A DNA stretch of 64,000 nt from an uncultured Flavobacteriaceae bacterium (lineage in GTDB: Bacteria; Bacteroidota; Bacteroidia; Flavobacteriales; Flavobacteriaceae), in assembly GCA_913020295.1 (NCBI GenBank), contig CAJWAA010000002.1:1-64000 (forward strand), given 5' to 3'. Positions 30,469 to 39,793 of the stretch are shown one piece after another (positions within the stretch are counted from its first letter, which is position 1; each line of letters starts with the position of its first letter). The translations under genes and the position numbers were made by a program. The notes under the pieces were generated by a model. That model was not told the origin of the DNA. It saw only the letters and a program-made list of their open reading frames with translations, and did no database searches.

Positions 30469-32650
30469 GCCTTTGCTCCTCTCTTACAAAATATTTTTAA
30501 TTACCCTTCTCCTGCAGTTTTTTTTTCAAACCGCTAAGGGGCAAAAGATCAATCAAGATTACGTACTAAAAATTGTAAAAACCACCGAGAAATTAGTATT
30601 AGACGGACAGTTAAATGAAAAAGTTTGGGAGAATGCTGATGTAGCTGACAATTTCTCAATGATCCTACCCCATGATGACAGATCAGCCACACAATCTTCA
30701 GAGGTTAGGATGACTTACGACAATAAAAACATCTATATCGCTGTAATTTTCTTTAACAACACCATCCAAGGTGATTATGTTGTGGAATCATATAAACGCG
30801 ATTTTAGTTTTGGAAAAAACGATAATTTTTTAGTAGCACTCGATCCTTTCAACAATATGAACACTGGTTTTGCTTTCGGGCTCAATGCCTACGGCGCCCA
30901 ATGGGATGGCACCATGTTCAATGGACGAAATGTCGACCTGAACTGGGATACCAAGTGGTATTCTCAGGTCTCCTTCGATGATGAAAAATGGATTGCTGAA
31001 ATTGCTATTCCACTGAAATCAATACGTTACAAAGATAACCTTAATCATTGGGGGATAAGTTTTAGTCGACTGGATCTAAAGGCTAGTGAAAAGTCTGGTT
31101 GGACACCAGTGCCCCGACAATTTCCATCTATTACTATGGCCTACTCGGGTGTTTTGGCATGGGATACCCCTCCTCCCTCCCAAGGATCTAATATTTCCTT
31201 TATCCCCTATCTCTCGGGCGAAATTGTCAGTCCCCAAAAAAATATTAACAATCATCAGTTAAATCCCGGTGCCGATGTAAAACTCAATCTGACTTCCTCT
31301 CTTAACCTGGATATCACCCTCAATCCCGATTTTTCTCAGGCTGAGGTAGATCAACAAGTAACTAATCTGGATCGTTTTGAATTGTTCTTTCCTGAAAGAA
31401 GACAATTCTTTCTTGAAAATGCAGACATTTTTGCCAACTTTGGGTACGACAATATTCGCCCTTTTTTCTCGCGAAGAATTGGCCTGGACAACCAAATCAT
31501 AGGGGGCATTAGACTTAGTGGTAATATTGACGAAAAATGGAGAATTGGTCTTCTTAACATTCAAACTCAAGAAGATATTAAAAATAAATTTGAAGCAGAA
31601 AATTTTGGTGTATTTAGTTTGCAAAGAAAGGTTTTAGACCGGTCCTCTATCGGAATGATTTTTGTCAATAAACAACTCTTGGGAGGATTGGAGAATCCTA
31701 ACGATAACCATTCTGATTACAACCGAAATTTTGGATTAGAGTACAATTACTTATCCACTGACAATGTTTGGAACGGAAAGATAATGTATTTAAAATCCTT
31801 TAGCCCTGGAGTTCAAGAAGATGATGCTGTTATTGCTTCCAACTTAACCTATAGCAATCAATATTTTACGGGGTATTTTCAGGCTGAATATATAGGAGAA
31901 AACTACAATGCCGAAGTGGGATACATTCCTCGCACTAAATATTTCAAATTTGACACAGAATTCAAATATTTATTTTTCCCTGCCCAAACTTCCAAAATAT
32001 TGTCCCACGGCCCATCTACAGGTAACATTCAATTCTTTAATCTTGATGGAGAAAGAATAGACAGTAGAATAGACTTTGGTTATGAAATGAATTTTAAAAA
32101 CAGAAGTAAATTTAAGCTTTCCTATGAGAATCAATTCATAGTTTTACAAAACCACTTTGATCCCATCAGAACGGGGATTCAGAGTATTCAAGCTTTTACT
32201 GAACACCGTTGGCAAACCTGCAACCTGGAATACAACTCAAAACCACAAAGTCTTTTTACCTATGACTTTAAATCTTCCTACGGAGGTTATTTCCAAAATG
32301 GGAAAAGATGGCTTTTATTCAGTCAAATGGGATACCGTATTCAACCCTATATCGAATTAAACTCACTTTTAAGCTACAACCGCATCACACTAGATGAGCC
32401 TTGGGGAAGCAATGGATTCTGGCTATTGGGAATAAAATCAAATTTCACCTTTACCAAAAATATTTTCTTTTCCAATCTTTATCAATACAACGAGCAGCAG
32501 AAGTTGTGGAATTTTAATTCGCGTTTTCAATGGAGATACAAACCGGCATCTGATATTTTTTTGGTGTTTAATAGCAGTGATACACGTATGCTCGAACCCA
32601 ACAAAAATTGGAACCTAACATTGAAAATCAATTATTGGATTAACCTCTAA
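30461..32650 (+). CDS. DUF5916 outer-membrane protein with CBM9-like N-terminal domain
   Basis: A 729-residue protein. The signal peptide is KIFLITLLLQFFFQTAKGQ. Residues about 30-220 form a carbohydrate-binding family 9-like sandwich (LVLDGQLNEKVWENADVA, YDNKNIYIAVIFFNN, WIAEIAIPLKSIRY). Then comes the DUF5916 hallmark LNPDFSQAEVDQQVTNLDRF followed by FPERRQFFLENADIF and a long beta-barrel-like region rich in alternating aromatic strands, ending with an aromatic-rich strand NLTLKINYWINL consistent with outer-membrane assembly. Function is not established. I chose the ATG at 30461; another in frame at 30452 adds three residues. It converges on dsbD with a 7-base gap. Confidence 0.87.
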   Translation: MNRPLLLSYKIFLITLLLQFFFQTAKGQKINQDYVLKIVKTTEKLVLDGQLNEKVWENADVADNFSMILPHDDRSATQSSEVRMTYDNKNIYIAVIFFNNTIQGDYVVESYKRDFSFGKNDNFLVALDPFNNMNTGFAFGLNAYGAQWDGTMFNGRNVDLNWDTKWYSQVSFDDEKWIAEIAIPLKSIRYKDNLNHWGISFSRLDLKASEKSGWTPVPRQFPSITMAYSGVLAWDTPPPSQGSNISFIPYLSGEIVSPQKNINNHQLNPGADVKLNLTSSLNLDITLNPDFSQAEVDQQVTNLDRFELFFPERRQFFLENADIFANFGYDNIRPFFSRRIGLDNQIIGGIRLSGNIDEKWRIGLLNIQTQEDIKNKFEAENFGVFSLQRKVLDRSSIGMIFVNKQLLGGLENPNDNHSDYNRNFGLEYNYLSTDNVWNGKIMYLKSFSPGVQEDDAVIASNLTYSNQYFTGYFQAEYIGENYNAEVGYIPRTKYFKFDTEFKYLFFPAQTSKILSHGPSTGNIQFFNLDGERIDSRIDFGYEMNFKNRSKFKLSYENQFIVLQNHFDPIRTGIQSIQAFTEHRWQTCNLEYNSKPQSLFTYDFKSSYGGYFQNGKRWLLFSQMGYRIQPYIELNSLLSYNRITLDEPWGSNGFWLLGIKSNFTFTKNIFFSNLYQYNEQQKLWNFNSRFQWRYKPASDIFLVFNSSDTRMLEPNKNWNLTLKINYWINL

Positions 32651-32657
32651 GTCAATT

Positions 32658-34643
32658 TTAAAAAGCATAGCGATTGGGCTGTTTTGCTATTTGACGATGT
32701 AGCTCCAAACCAGATTGCAACCAGTCCCTGTAGGTTGCCGTATCGGTATATTGAATGGGAGGATTGAGTATAGTTGCGTCGGCGGTCATTAAAACATAAT
32801 AAGGCTGAGAGGCTGAGGAAAAATTTAAGCTCTGAAAAGTCGCCCACTTTTCCCCAAGGGTTTTGATAGTTTTGATCTTTCCGTTGGGATATTGAAAGTT
32901 AAATTTAAGTGCTTTTGGCAATTCTTTGCGGTCATCTATGTAGAGTGAAATAATAACAAACTCCTCGTTCAACAAACGGAATACCTCGGGTCGGGACCAC
33001 ACATTTTCTTCCATTTTTCTGCAGTTTACACAGGCCCAACCGGTAAAATCCAACAAGATAGGTTTGTCTTCTGCTTCGGCATAAGCCCTACCAGTTTCAT
33101 AATCCTTAAAGCACTTCAACCCCAGAGGACATTCTGAATCAGAGGGATAAACACTATAAAATACGGGAGGAGGAAATCCGCTTAATAGGGTTAGGCGTCC
33201 GTCTTGATTTTTTCCCAAACCAGGTATTAAATAGAAAATAAACATCAATACCAAAAAAGTAAAAAATCGTTGGCCTTTTGAAATTTTAGTTTCTTTTACA
33301 TCATAAGGAAAGCGCAACCATCCCATTAGGTACACAAATAATAAAATAGCTATCACTAACCATAAACCTACAAAAATCTCGCGCTTGAGTATCCCCCAAT
33401 TCCCTACCAAATCGGCATTGGACAAAAACTTTAAGGCTAATGCCAATTCCAAAAAGCCCAAGGTTACTTTAACCTTGGTCATCCATCCACCCGATTTGGG
33501 GATGGATTTGAGGGCGTTGGGAAAAAAGGCCAATAAGCCAAAAGGAAGTGCTAAGGCAAATCCAAAGCCGGCCATACCCATAGTCAGTTGGTCAGCTCCA
33601 CCCTCTACCGTTAGCGAACTGGCAAGTAATGAGCCCAATATGGGACCTGTACATGAGAAAGATACAATAGCCAATGTAAGTGCCATAAAAAAGATCCCCA
33701 ATACTCCACCACCGGCAGAGGCAGCATCAGAACGATTCCCCCAACTGCTAGGTAAGGTCAATTCGTAATAGCCAAAAAATGAAAAGGCAAAAAAGACAAA
33801 TACCGAAAAAAAGATCAAGTTCATTACTATATTGGTCGATAACGTATTTAATATTTGAGGATCGAGCTCATCCAAAAAGTGAAAGGGTAAACTCATCAAG
33901 ATATAGATCAACAGTATAAAAAACCCATAAATTAAGGCACGTCCCACCCCTTTGCTTTTGCTTAAACTCTGCTTAAGAAAAAAGGAAACCGTAAGGGGTA
34001 TCATTGGAAAAATACAAGGCGTAAGCAGCGCAATAAAGCCGCCTATAAAACCCAATAAAAATAAGTTTAGCAAATGGTTATCACTATTTTGACTTTGATT
34101 TAGGTTCAAAAATTGCCTATTTTTTAGTGGCAACTCCAATGCCTCTGATTTTTTTAAACTTTCCGGATCAACAGTTTTTTGTGTTTTTGAAATTGATTTG
34201 GAGGGATCCAAAACAAAGCGAAAGGGTTCACTTCTGAAAATACATATTTTATCGTCACAGGCTTGAAAATTGATCTCTCCAGAGACTGTCACAAGCTCGG
34301 GTTGTAGCAATCGGATTTTTTGCCGGAAAGTTGCCTCTCCCTCAAACCAAGATAAATCCATTTCAAAAATAGGATCGAAGGCCGTGACGGTTTTACTTTC
34401 TTCAGTTTTTCCAAGCAATTCTAAAGCAGTATCTAACCCTTCAAAGACAAACTCGGTAGGAAGAGGCCCGTCTTTGGGAAGGTTTTGCGAATACAAATGC
34501 CATTTGGGATGGACCGATGCTTTAAAAATTAGCAAGTATTCCATATCCGTAATCTTTTCTAAGTTGGTTGTCCAAACCACGGGTTCTTGTGCCTGGAGTC
34601 CCAGTGTCCAAAAAAATAATAGAAAAAAGCCTTTTTTAATCAT
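32658..34643 (-). CDS. dsbD: DsbD-like thiol:disulfide interchange protein
   Basis: A 661-residue inner-membrane protein that carries electrons from cytoplasmic thioredoxin to the periplasm. It has a signal peptide (MIKKGFFLLFFWTLGLQAQ), an N-terminal DsbD-alpha domain with Cys pair in QACDDKICIF, about eight membrane segments with ALLTPCIFPMIPLTVSFF and SCTGPILGSLL as the buried redox Cys regions, and a C-terminal thioredoxin domain with WACVNCRKMEE. Length exceeds the E. coli protein (about 565), mainly in the middle and tail (DDRKELPKALKFNFQYPNG). Its ATG overlaps the tilS stop by eight bases. Confidence 0.93.
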   Translation of the reverse strand: MIKKGFFLLFFWTLGLQAQEPVVWTTNLEKITDMEYLLIFKASVHPKWHLYSQNLPKDGPLPTEFVFEGLDTALELLGKTEESKTVTAFDPIFEMDLSWFEGEATFRQKIRLLQPELVTVSGEINFQACDDKICIFRSEPFRFVLDPSKSISKTQKTVDPESLKKSEALELPLKNRQFLNLNQSQNSDNHLLNLFLLGFIGGFIALLTPCIFPMIPLTVSFFLKQSLSKSKGVGRALIYGFFILLIYILMSLPFHFLDELDPQILNTLSTNIVMNLIFFSVFVFFAFSFFGYYELTLPSSWGNRSDAASAGGGVLGIFFMALTLAIVSFSCTGPILGSLLASSLTVEGGADQLTMGMAGFGFALALPFGLLAFFPNALKSIPKSGGWMTKVKVTLGFLELALALKFLSNADLVGNWGILKREIFVGLWLVIAILLFVYLMGWLRFPYDVKETKISKGQRFFTFLVLMFIFYLIPGLGKNQDGRLTLLSGFPPPVFYSVYPSDSECPLGLKCFKDYETGRAYAEAEDKPILLDFTGWACVNCRKMEENVWSRPEVFRLLNEEFVIISLYIDDRKELPKALKFNFQYPNGKIKTIKTLGEKWATFQSLNFSSASQPYYVLMTADATILNPPIQYTDTATYRDWLQSGLELHRQIAKQPNRYAF

Positions 34644-35943
34644 CGTAGCGAATTAACCATTTGTCTTTTGTGTTAGCATTGGCCAAGAAACGCTGATCAG
34701 CCCTTTCTCCTACCACCCAAACAATATCGTCTCCAGAGCAAAGCAACCACTGGGCTTCCTTTTCTAAAAGGGAATATTTCTCGTCTTTAAAATATTTACT
34801 CAATTTCTTACTTCCCTTCAAACCGTTAGGATAAAAATAATCACTTTGTTTCCATTTTCTCAGTATTAAAGGAAACTTTAACTTGGATTTGTCTAACATT
34901 AGGCTTTTAGAATCTACTTTTTTAAAGGTTTTTTCTTTGGTAAAAAAAAGCCTTAGGGGAGTATCAATAGTTGTCAATCCTGAGGCAATAGAATAGGATT
35001 CGGATGGAGATACTTCTATGGGGGTCAATAAAAAACACTCCCTATCTTTGATCAATCGGTGGGTGTTGGAAAAGAGTTGTTTTCCACTTTGTGAATGCAT
35101 CAACTGCTTGAGATCTGCCAAGTTCACAAAGCCGTAGGGGGCAAACAACGCATGCAGGTAATAATTCAATGAAGAAAGGCCTTTCAAAACATCGATTGAA
35201 ATTTTAAACCCTTGTTTTTGTGGGATAAAATTATTCATTTTAAAATCACTAATAACATCCTCCAAAACATTTTGAGCCTCGCCCAAATGTTTGAGTGTTT
35301 CTTGAAACTGCTGATCAAAATTGGGATTCTTTTTTTTCCATTGTGGAATCACCTCGTGCCGAAGTGCATTGCGCAGATACTCAGTTTTTGCATTGGACAG
35401 ATCTTCGCGCCATTGAATTTTATTTTCCAAAGCATATTGCATAATCTCCTCACGTGAAAAAAACAACATAGGGCGCAAGATTTTTCCTCTTTGCATGGGG
35501 ATACCCAATAAACCTTTAAGACCTGTGCCACGCATGACATTGATCATAAAGGTTTCCAAGGCATCATCGGTATGATGGGCAACCAAAATCAAATCGTAGT
35601 CATATTGATTGGATAAAGTGTCAAACCATCGGTAGCGCAACTGCCGCGCTGCCATCTGAATGGATACTTTTTTTTTAAGTGCATGAGCTTGCGTATCAAA
35701 GCTTTGAATATGACATTCCAAACTTTTTTTAAGGGCCAAATTTTTTATCCAATCAGCATCCTCTTTACTTGCTTGACCTCTTAATTGAAAATTACAATGG
35801 GCCAGGGCAGGCATGAGCCCCGATTTCAAACAAAGGTCCAACAAGACACAACTGTCTACGCCCCCACTGAATGACAAAAGTAATCTTTGACCCTTTAGGA
35901 CGAGGGGGTAATCTGACAAATACTTTTGGAACTTTATATGCAT
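34636..35943 (-). CDS. tilS: TilS, tRNA(Ile)-lysidine synthase
   Basis: A PP-loop ATPase that converts C34 of tRNA-Ile(CAU) to lysidine so that it reads AUA. The ATP motif LLSFSGGVDSCVLLDL is near residue 25, followed by AHCNFQLRGQASKEDADW, VAHHTDDALETFMINVMRGTGLKG and EDLSNAKTEYLRNALRHEV, the TilS signature. The C-terminal domain (LMLDKSKLKFPLILRKWK) is present. I used the ATG at 35943 (435 aa, MHIKFQKYL); an upstream in-frame start at 35967 adds eight residues without similarity. It is essential in most bacteria. dsbD follows with an overlap. Confidence 0.94.
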   Translation of the reverse strand: MHIKFQKYLSDYPLVLKGQRLLLSFSGGVDSCVLLDLCLKSGLMPALAHCNFQLRGQASKEDADWIKNLALKKSLECHIQSFDTQAHALKKKVSIQMAARQLRYRWFDTLSNQYDYDLILVAHHTDDALETFMINVMRGTGLKGLLGIPMQRGKILRPMLFFSREEIMQYALENKIQWREDLSNAKTEYLRNALRHEVIPQWKKKNPNFDQQFQETLKHLGEAQNVLEDVISDFKMNNFIPQKQGFKISIDVLKGLSSLNYYLHALFAPYGFVNLADLKQLMHSQSGKQLFSNTHRLIKDRECFLLTPIEVSPSESYSIASGLTTIDTPLRLFFTKEKTFKKVDSKSLMLDKSKLKFPLILRKWKQSDYFYPNGLKGSKKLSKYFKDEKYSLLEKEAQWLLCSGDDIVWVVGERADQRFLANANTKDKWLIRYDD

Positions 35944-36262
35944 ATACAAAATTAAGGATTTTGTCACAGCCCGTTTCCAAAAATTTCAAGTGAAAATATC
36001 TTTTGGAATGTGCATAGCAAACAAAAGTGATCTATGAATATTTTATAACGATTTTGCAAAAAAAAATAAAATTCGGATATTTGCGTTTCAAATGAAAGAT
36101 GCAACGACATATACCTTGGGAATCGCCTCAACTTACAGCCCGGTTCCACTTCGTTCACGCCGCCCCTAGCGGGTACATTTCTCTATTCGAGACTCAGGTG
36201 CGTCCAGTCTCATTTTCCAAAGATCATATCCTATTTTTTCAATTCAAAAATATTTGTCAATA
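35944..36262 (+). promoter_or_regulatory. Divergent tilS/arginine-operon region with a structured GC-rich leader
   Basis: A gap of 319 bases. The first 130 bases are AT-rich. From about 36105 to 36213 composition becomes distinctly GC-richer and self-complementary: GGAATCG (36119-36125) pairs with CGGTTCC (36141-36147, one G-T pair); CCGC (36160-36163) pairs with GCGG (36169-36172) around loop CCCTA; GAGACT (36189-36194) pairs with AGTCTC (36206-36211). The run GATATTTG around 36077-36083 is one base from TAnnTTTG, so transcription could begin near 36090 and give an untranslated leader of about 170 bases for the arginine operon. It matches no RNA family that I recognise. Confidence 0.4.
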
Positions 36263-36787
36263 ATGGAATTAATTATTGCCAACTCAAAACATATTATACA
36301 CGCTAAAGACATCAGTACATGTATCGGCGAATCAGCCAAAATGCGAGGTACCGGTATCGCCAGAAGGAGCCCGCAATATATCAGTAAAAAGATGGAAGCA
36401 GGCAATGCCGTGATTGCCTTGGAAAACGATCAATTCGCAGGATTTTGCTATATTGAAGTATGGGGACACGGCAATTACGTGGCCCACTCCGGTTTGATAG
36501 TCTCTCCTGATCATAGAGGAAAAGGATTGGCAAAACAAATCAAGAAAAGGGTATTCGATCTGTCTAAGGAAAAATTTCCTAATGCCAAAATCTTCGGGAT
36601 CACGACTGGAAAAGCCGTCATGAGGATTAATTATGAATTGGGCTATCAACCTGTCGTATTTTCAGAATTAACAGACGACCCCGAGTTTTGGAGAGGCTGT
36701 CAAACCTGTAAAAATTACGATGTATTGACCCGAACTGAAAGAACCATGTGCCTGTGCACAGGTATGTTATATGACCCAAGACAATAA
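36263..36787 (+). CDS. GNAT acyltransferase with four-Cys tail, probable glutamate N-acyltransferase of the arginine pathway
   Basis: A GNAT-fold protein of 174 residues. The acyl-CoA-binding loop VSPDHRGKGLAKQI is at about residues 80-92, followed by the KIFGITTGKAVMRINYELGYQPV segment. The first gene of an operon with all later arginine genes but no argA or argJ, it is the best candidate for glutamate N-acetylation (or N-succinylation). A C-terminal tail carries Cys146, Cys149, Cys163 and Cys165 (CxxC-x13-CxC), which could bind zinc or act in redox sensing. I used the ATG at 36263; a TTG three codons upstream is also in frame. The enzymatic role is inference from context. Confidence 0.82.
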   Translation: MELIIANSKHIIHAKDISTCIGESAKMRGTGIARRSPQYISKKMEAGNAVIALENDQFAGFCYIEVWGHGNYVAHSGLIVSPDHRGKGLAKQIKKRVFDLSKEKFPNAKIFGITTGKAVMRINYELGYQPVVFSELTDDPEFWRGCQTCKNYDVLTRTERTMCLCTGMLYDPRQ

Positions 36788-36808
36788 TAACCTTTTAGCA
36801 AATCAAAA

Positions 36809-37999
36809 ATGGAAAATAAAAAATTAGTTTTGGCTTACAGCGGCGGTTTAGACACCTCATATTGCTTGATGAAACTTTCTCAAGAAGGTTATGAGGTTCA
36901 CGCCATAAGTGTCAATACTGGAGGATTTGATGCTATGGAAATGGAGGAAATGAAAACCAAAGCCCTGCAGATGGGAGCCCATACCTATCAATCCATTAAT
37001 GCACTAGACTCCTTTTACGAAAAGGTGGTCAAATATTTGGTATTCGGTAATGTTCTCAAAAACAATACCTACCCCCTATCGGTTAGTGCAGAGCGAATTG
37101 TTCAGGCCATGGAAATCGTAGCCTATGCCAATAAGATTAGTGCCAATGCCATTGCCCATGGAAGTACGGGAGCAGGAAACGATCAAGTGCGGTTTGATCT
37201 GATTTTTCAGGTCATGGCACCGGATATTGAAATCATCACCCCCATCAGAGACCAACAACTTTCCAGAGAAGCTGAAATCGCTTACCTCAAAGAAAATGGA
37301 GTAGTCTTGTCATGGGAAAAAGCACAGTACTCAATCAACCAAGGTTTATGGGGAACAAGTGTGGGCGGTAATGAAACCCTGACCTCCAACGATAGCCTTC
37401 CCGAATCGGCTTATCCAAGTCAAATGGAAAAACAACAGGCTCAAAAAGTCACCCTTCATTTTGAAAAAGGAGAATTGGTAGGAATTGATGAGAAGATGGA
37501 CAATCCTGTAAATAACATCATCAAATTACAAGATCAAGCTAAAAAATTTGGGATTGGCAGAGACATCCATGTGGGAGACACCATTATAGGTATCAAAGGC
37601 AGGGTCGGTTTTGAAGCTGCTGCCCCTCTATTGATCATTAAAGCCCATCACCTGCTTGAAAAACATACACTAAGCAAATGGCAACAATTTCAGAAAGAAC
37701 AATTGGGAAATTTTTATGGGATGCTGCTCCACGAAGGACAATATCTGGATCCGGTCATGCGGGACCTGGAGGCCTTTTTGAGCAACAGTCAAACAACGGT
37801 TAGCGGGAAGGTTTTCGTAACCCTGCACCCCTATCGATTTGAACTCAACGGTATTGAATCAGATCACGACCTGATGAATGCAGCTTTTGGTAGATATGGG
37901 GAAGAAAACAAGGGTTGGTCAGGTGATGACGCCAAGGGTTTTATTAAACTACTTTCCAACCAAAACAAAATATACCAATTCGTAAATAAAGAAAAATGA
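36809..37999 (+). CDS. argG: ArgG, argininosuccinate synthase
   Basis: A PP-loop ligase of 396 residues joining citrulline and aspartate with ATP. Seen: LVLAYSGGLDTSYCLMKLS (ATP-binding SGGLDTS), the aspartate/citrulline-binding stretch IAHGSTGAGNDQVRFD, and GRVGFEAAAPLLIIKAHHLLEKH with TLSKWQ. Length is near the usual 400. It follows the GNAT gene by 21 bases and overlaps argC by four bases (ATGA). Placing argG early in the operon, before argC, is typical of Flavobacteriaceae as far as I recall. Confidence 0.96.
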   Translation: MENKKLVLAYSGGLDTSYCLMKLSQEGYEVHAISVNTGGFDAMEMEEMKTKALQMGAHTYQSINALDSFYEKVVKYLVFGNVLKNNTYPLSVSAERIVQAMEIVAYANKISANAIAHGSTGAGNDQVRFDLIFQVMAPDIEIITPIRDQQLSREAEIAYLKENGVVLSWEKAQYSINQGLWGTSVGGNETLTSNDSLPESAYPSQMEKQQAQKVTLHFEKGELVGIDEKMDNPVNNIIKLQDQAKKFGIGRDIHVGDTIIGIKGRVGFEAAAPLLIIKAHHLLEKHTLSKWQQFQKEQLGNFYGMLLHEGQYLDPVMRDLEAFLSNSQTTVSGKVFVTLHPYRFELNGIESDHDLMNAAFGRYGEENKGWSGDDAKGFIKLLSNQNKIYQFVNKEK

Positions 38000-38955
38000 A
38001 AAAAGTAGGCATTATTGGGGGTTCAGGTTATACCGGAGGAGAATTGATCCGATTGGTATTACACCACCCCGCATTGGAATTGGATTTTGTGTACAGTACT
38101 AACAGACCAGGAACACCATTGCACGATACCCATTCAGATTTACTGGGCAGCGGAGGACCGGATTTTACAGCAACCATTAACCCAGATGTCGATGTGGTAT
38201 TCCTCTGTGTGGGACATGGTAAATCGGTTGGTTTTTTGGAAAAAAATCAATTTTCTAAAAATACCATCATTATTGACTTGAGTAACGATTTTAGATTGAA
38301 AAAAGATACCCAATTTCAGGACTATAATTTTGTATATGGATTGCCGGAATTTCAGCGGGAAAAGATTAAAAAAACCAATGCTATTGCCAATCCTGGTTGT
38401 TTTGCCACAGCGATTCAACTGGCTCTTTTGCCTATTGCTAAAGCACAAAGGATCCGGGAAGCAGTCCATATCAACGCCACTACAGGCAGCACAGGCGCGG
38501 GGGTGGGATTAAGTCCCACCGGACATTTCAGCTGGAGAAACAACAATATATCATGGTACAAACCCTTCACCCACCAACACTTGGGCGAAATCGGTGAAAC
38601 CTTAGGCAACCCAAAAATCTATTTCCTTCCTCAAAGAGGGAATTTTACGAGAGGGATTTTTGCCAGTTGCTACACCCCCTTTGATGGTAAGCTCAAAGAA
38701 GCGACTGAAATGTACAAAGAGTTCTATAAGAACCATCCTTTTACGCATGTATCGGACAATGAACTTACCCTAAAACAAATAGTAAATACCAATCATTGTG
38801 CCATACATTTACATCAATTTGAAGATCAATTACTGATCACATCGGTCATTGATAATTTGGTAAAAGGTGCCTCGGGTCAAGCCATTCAAAATTTGAACCT
38901 TATAATGGGATGGGAAGAAGATTTAGGTCTACTACTCAAAGCCAGTGTTTTTTAA
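37996..38955 (+). CDS. argC: ArgC, N-acyl-glutamyl-phosphate reductase
   Basis: An NADPH-dependent reductase of 319 residues producing N-acylglutamate semialdehyde. Seen: KVGIIGGSGYTGGELIRLVL (dinucleotide-binding loop), VFLCVGHGKSVGFL, IIDLSNDFRL, VYGLPEFQREKI and the catalytic IANPGCFATAIQLALLP with the nucleophilic Cys; HQHLGEI supplies a catalytic His region. Length matches the shorter ArgC type. The start overlaps the argG stop by four bases. Confidence 0.96.
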   Translation: MKKVGIIGGSGYTGGELIRLVLHHPALELDFVYSTNRPGTPLHDTHSDLLGSGGPDFTATINPDVDVVFLCVGHGKSVGFLEKNQFSKNTIIIDLSNDFRLKKDTQFQDYNFVYGLPEFQREKIKKTNAIANPGCFATAIQLALLPIAKAQRIREAVHINATTGSTGAGVGLSPTGHFSWRNNNISWYKPFTHQHLGEIGETLGNPKIYFLPQRGNFTRGIFASCYTPFDGKLKEATEMYKEFYKNHPFTHVSDNELTLKQIVNTNHCAIHLHQFEDQLLITSVIDNLVKGASGQAIQNLNLIMGWEEDLGLLLKASVF

Positions 38956-38973
38956 AAATTAAAAAGAATAAAA

Positions 38974-39768
38974 ATGAAAATAGCTATCATCGGATCAGGG
39001 AATTTAGGATTGAGTATTGCCAAAGGATTGGTTTACAACAATACCTACACCTCCCTTTATCTGACAAAAAGAGACCTCAGTCCCATCGAAAAATGGGAAG
39101 AATACAACAATGTCAAGATCACTACAGACAACAAAGAGGCTGTAAAAAATGCTGACATTATCATTTTTACAGTACAGCCCCGACAATTTGACGGCATCTT
39201 GGAGGAAATAAAGGATGTATTGACCGACAAACACGTTTTGATCTCGGCCATTACGGGCTACAGTATCCAGCGAATGGAAGAACAATTGGGAAGGAATTAT
39301 CCCATTGTACGAAGTATGCCAAATACTGCCATTTCAGTAGGAAAATCAATGACCTGCTTGTGTTGTAATAATACCGGTGAGAAGAGAATTGCTATTGCAG
39401 AAGCCATTTTCAATGGACTGGGAACCACCATCAAAATTTCCGAAAAACAAATGCAGGCAGCTACCGTAGTTTGTGCCAGTGGAATCGCTTTTTGGATGCG
39501 ACTCATCCGTGCAACTACCCAAGGAGGTGTCCAAATGGGTTTTGATGCCGATGAATCTATGCGCATGTCCATGTATACTGCTTTGGGAGCTGCCAGTCTG
39601 TTGATCGAAACCGACTCCCACCCAGAAACCGAAATCGATAAAGTCACCACTCCTCAAGGTTGCACCATTACGGGTTTGAACGAAATGGAACACCAAGGCT
39701 TAAGTTCTTCTCTAATCAAGGGTCTTGTGGCTTCTTTCGAAAAAATTAATGAAATTAAAATGCAATGA
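38974..39768 (+). CDS. proC: ProC, pyrroline-5-carboxylate reductase
   Basis: A 264-residue NAD(P)H reductase that makes proline from P5C. Seen: KIAIIGSGNLGLSIAKGL (Rossmann motif), VRSMPNTAISVGKSMTCL, and the C-terminal catalytic helix region QGGVQMGFDADESMRM with TPQGCTITGLNEMEHQGL, corresponding to the P5C-binding TPGG-type loop. It is embedded in the arginine operon between argC and argD, so proline and arginine synthesis are probably co-expressed. P5C could come from glutamate semialdehyde; proA and proB are not in the window. Confidence 0.93.
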   Translation: MKIAIIGSGNLGLSIAKGLVYNNTYTSLYLTKRDLSPIEKWEEYNNVKITTDNKEAVKNADIIIFTVQPRQFDGILEEIKDVLTDKHVLISAITGYSIQRMEEQLGRNYPIVRSMPNTAISVGKSMTCLCCNNTGEKRIAIAEAIFNGLGTTIKISEKQMQAATVVCASGIAFWMRLIRATTQGGVQMGFDADESMRMSMYTALGAASLLIETDSHPETEIDKVTTPQGCTITGLNEMEHQGLSSSLIKGLVASFEKINEIKMQ

Positions 39769-39793
39769 AACCTGTCAAAAGGGATTTAAACAT

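Noticed and set aside
35964-36158. 64-codon minus-strand ORF over the arginine leader
   Set aside because: No family features, cysteine- and phenylalanine-rich random look, and it covers the hairpin region; treated as noncoding.
36117-36211. Possible tRNA or tmRNA in the GC-rich leader
   Set aside because: No T-loop GTTCRA consensus, acceptor pairing or CCA end on either strand.
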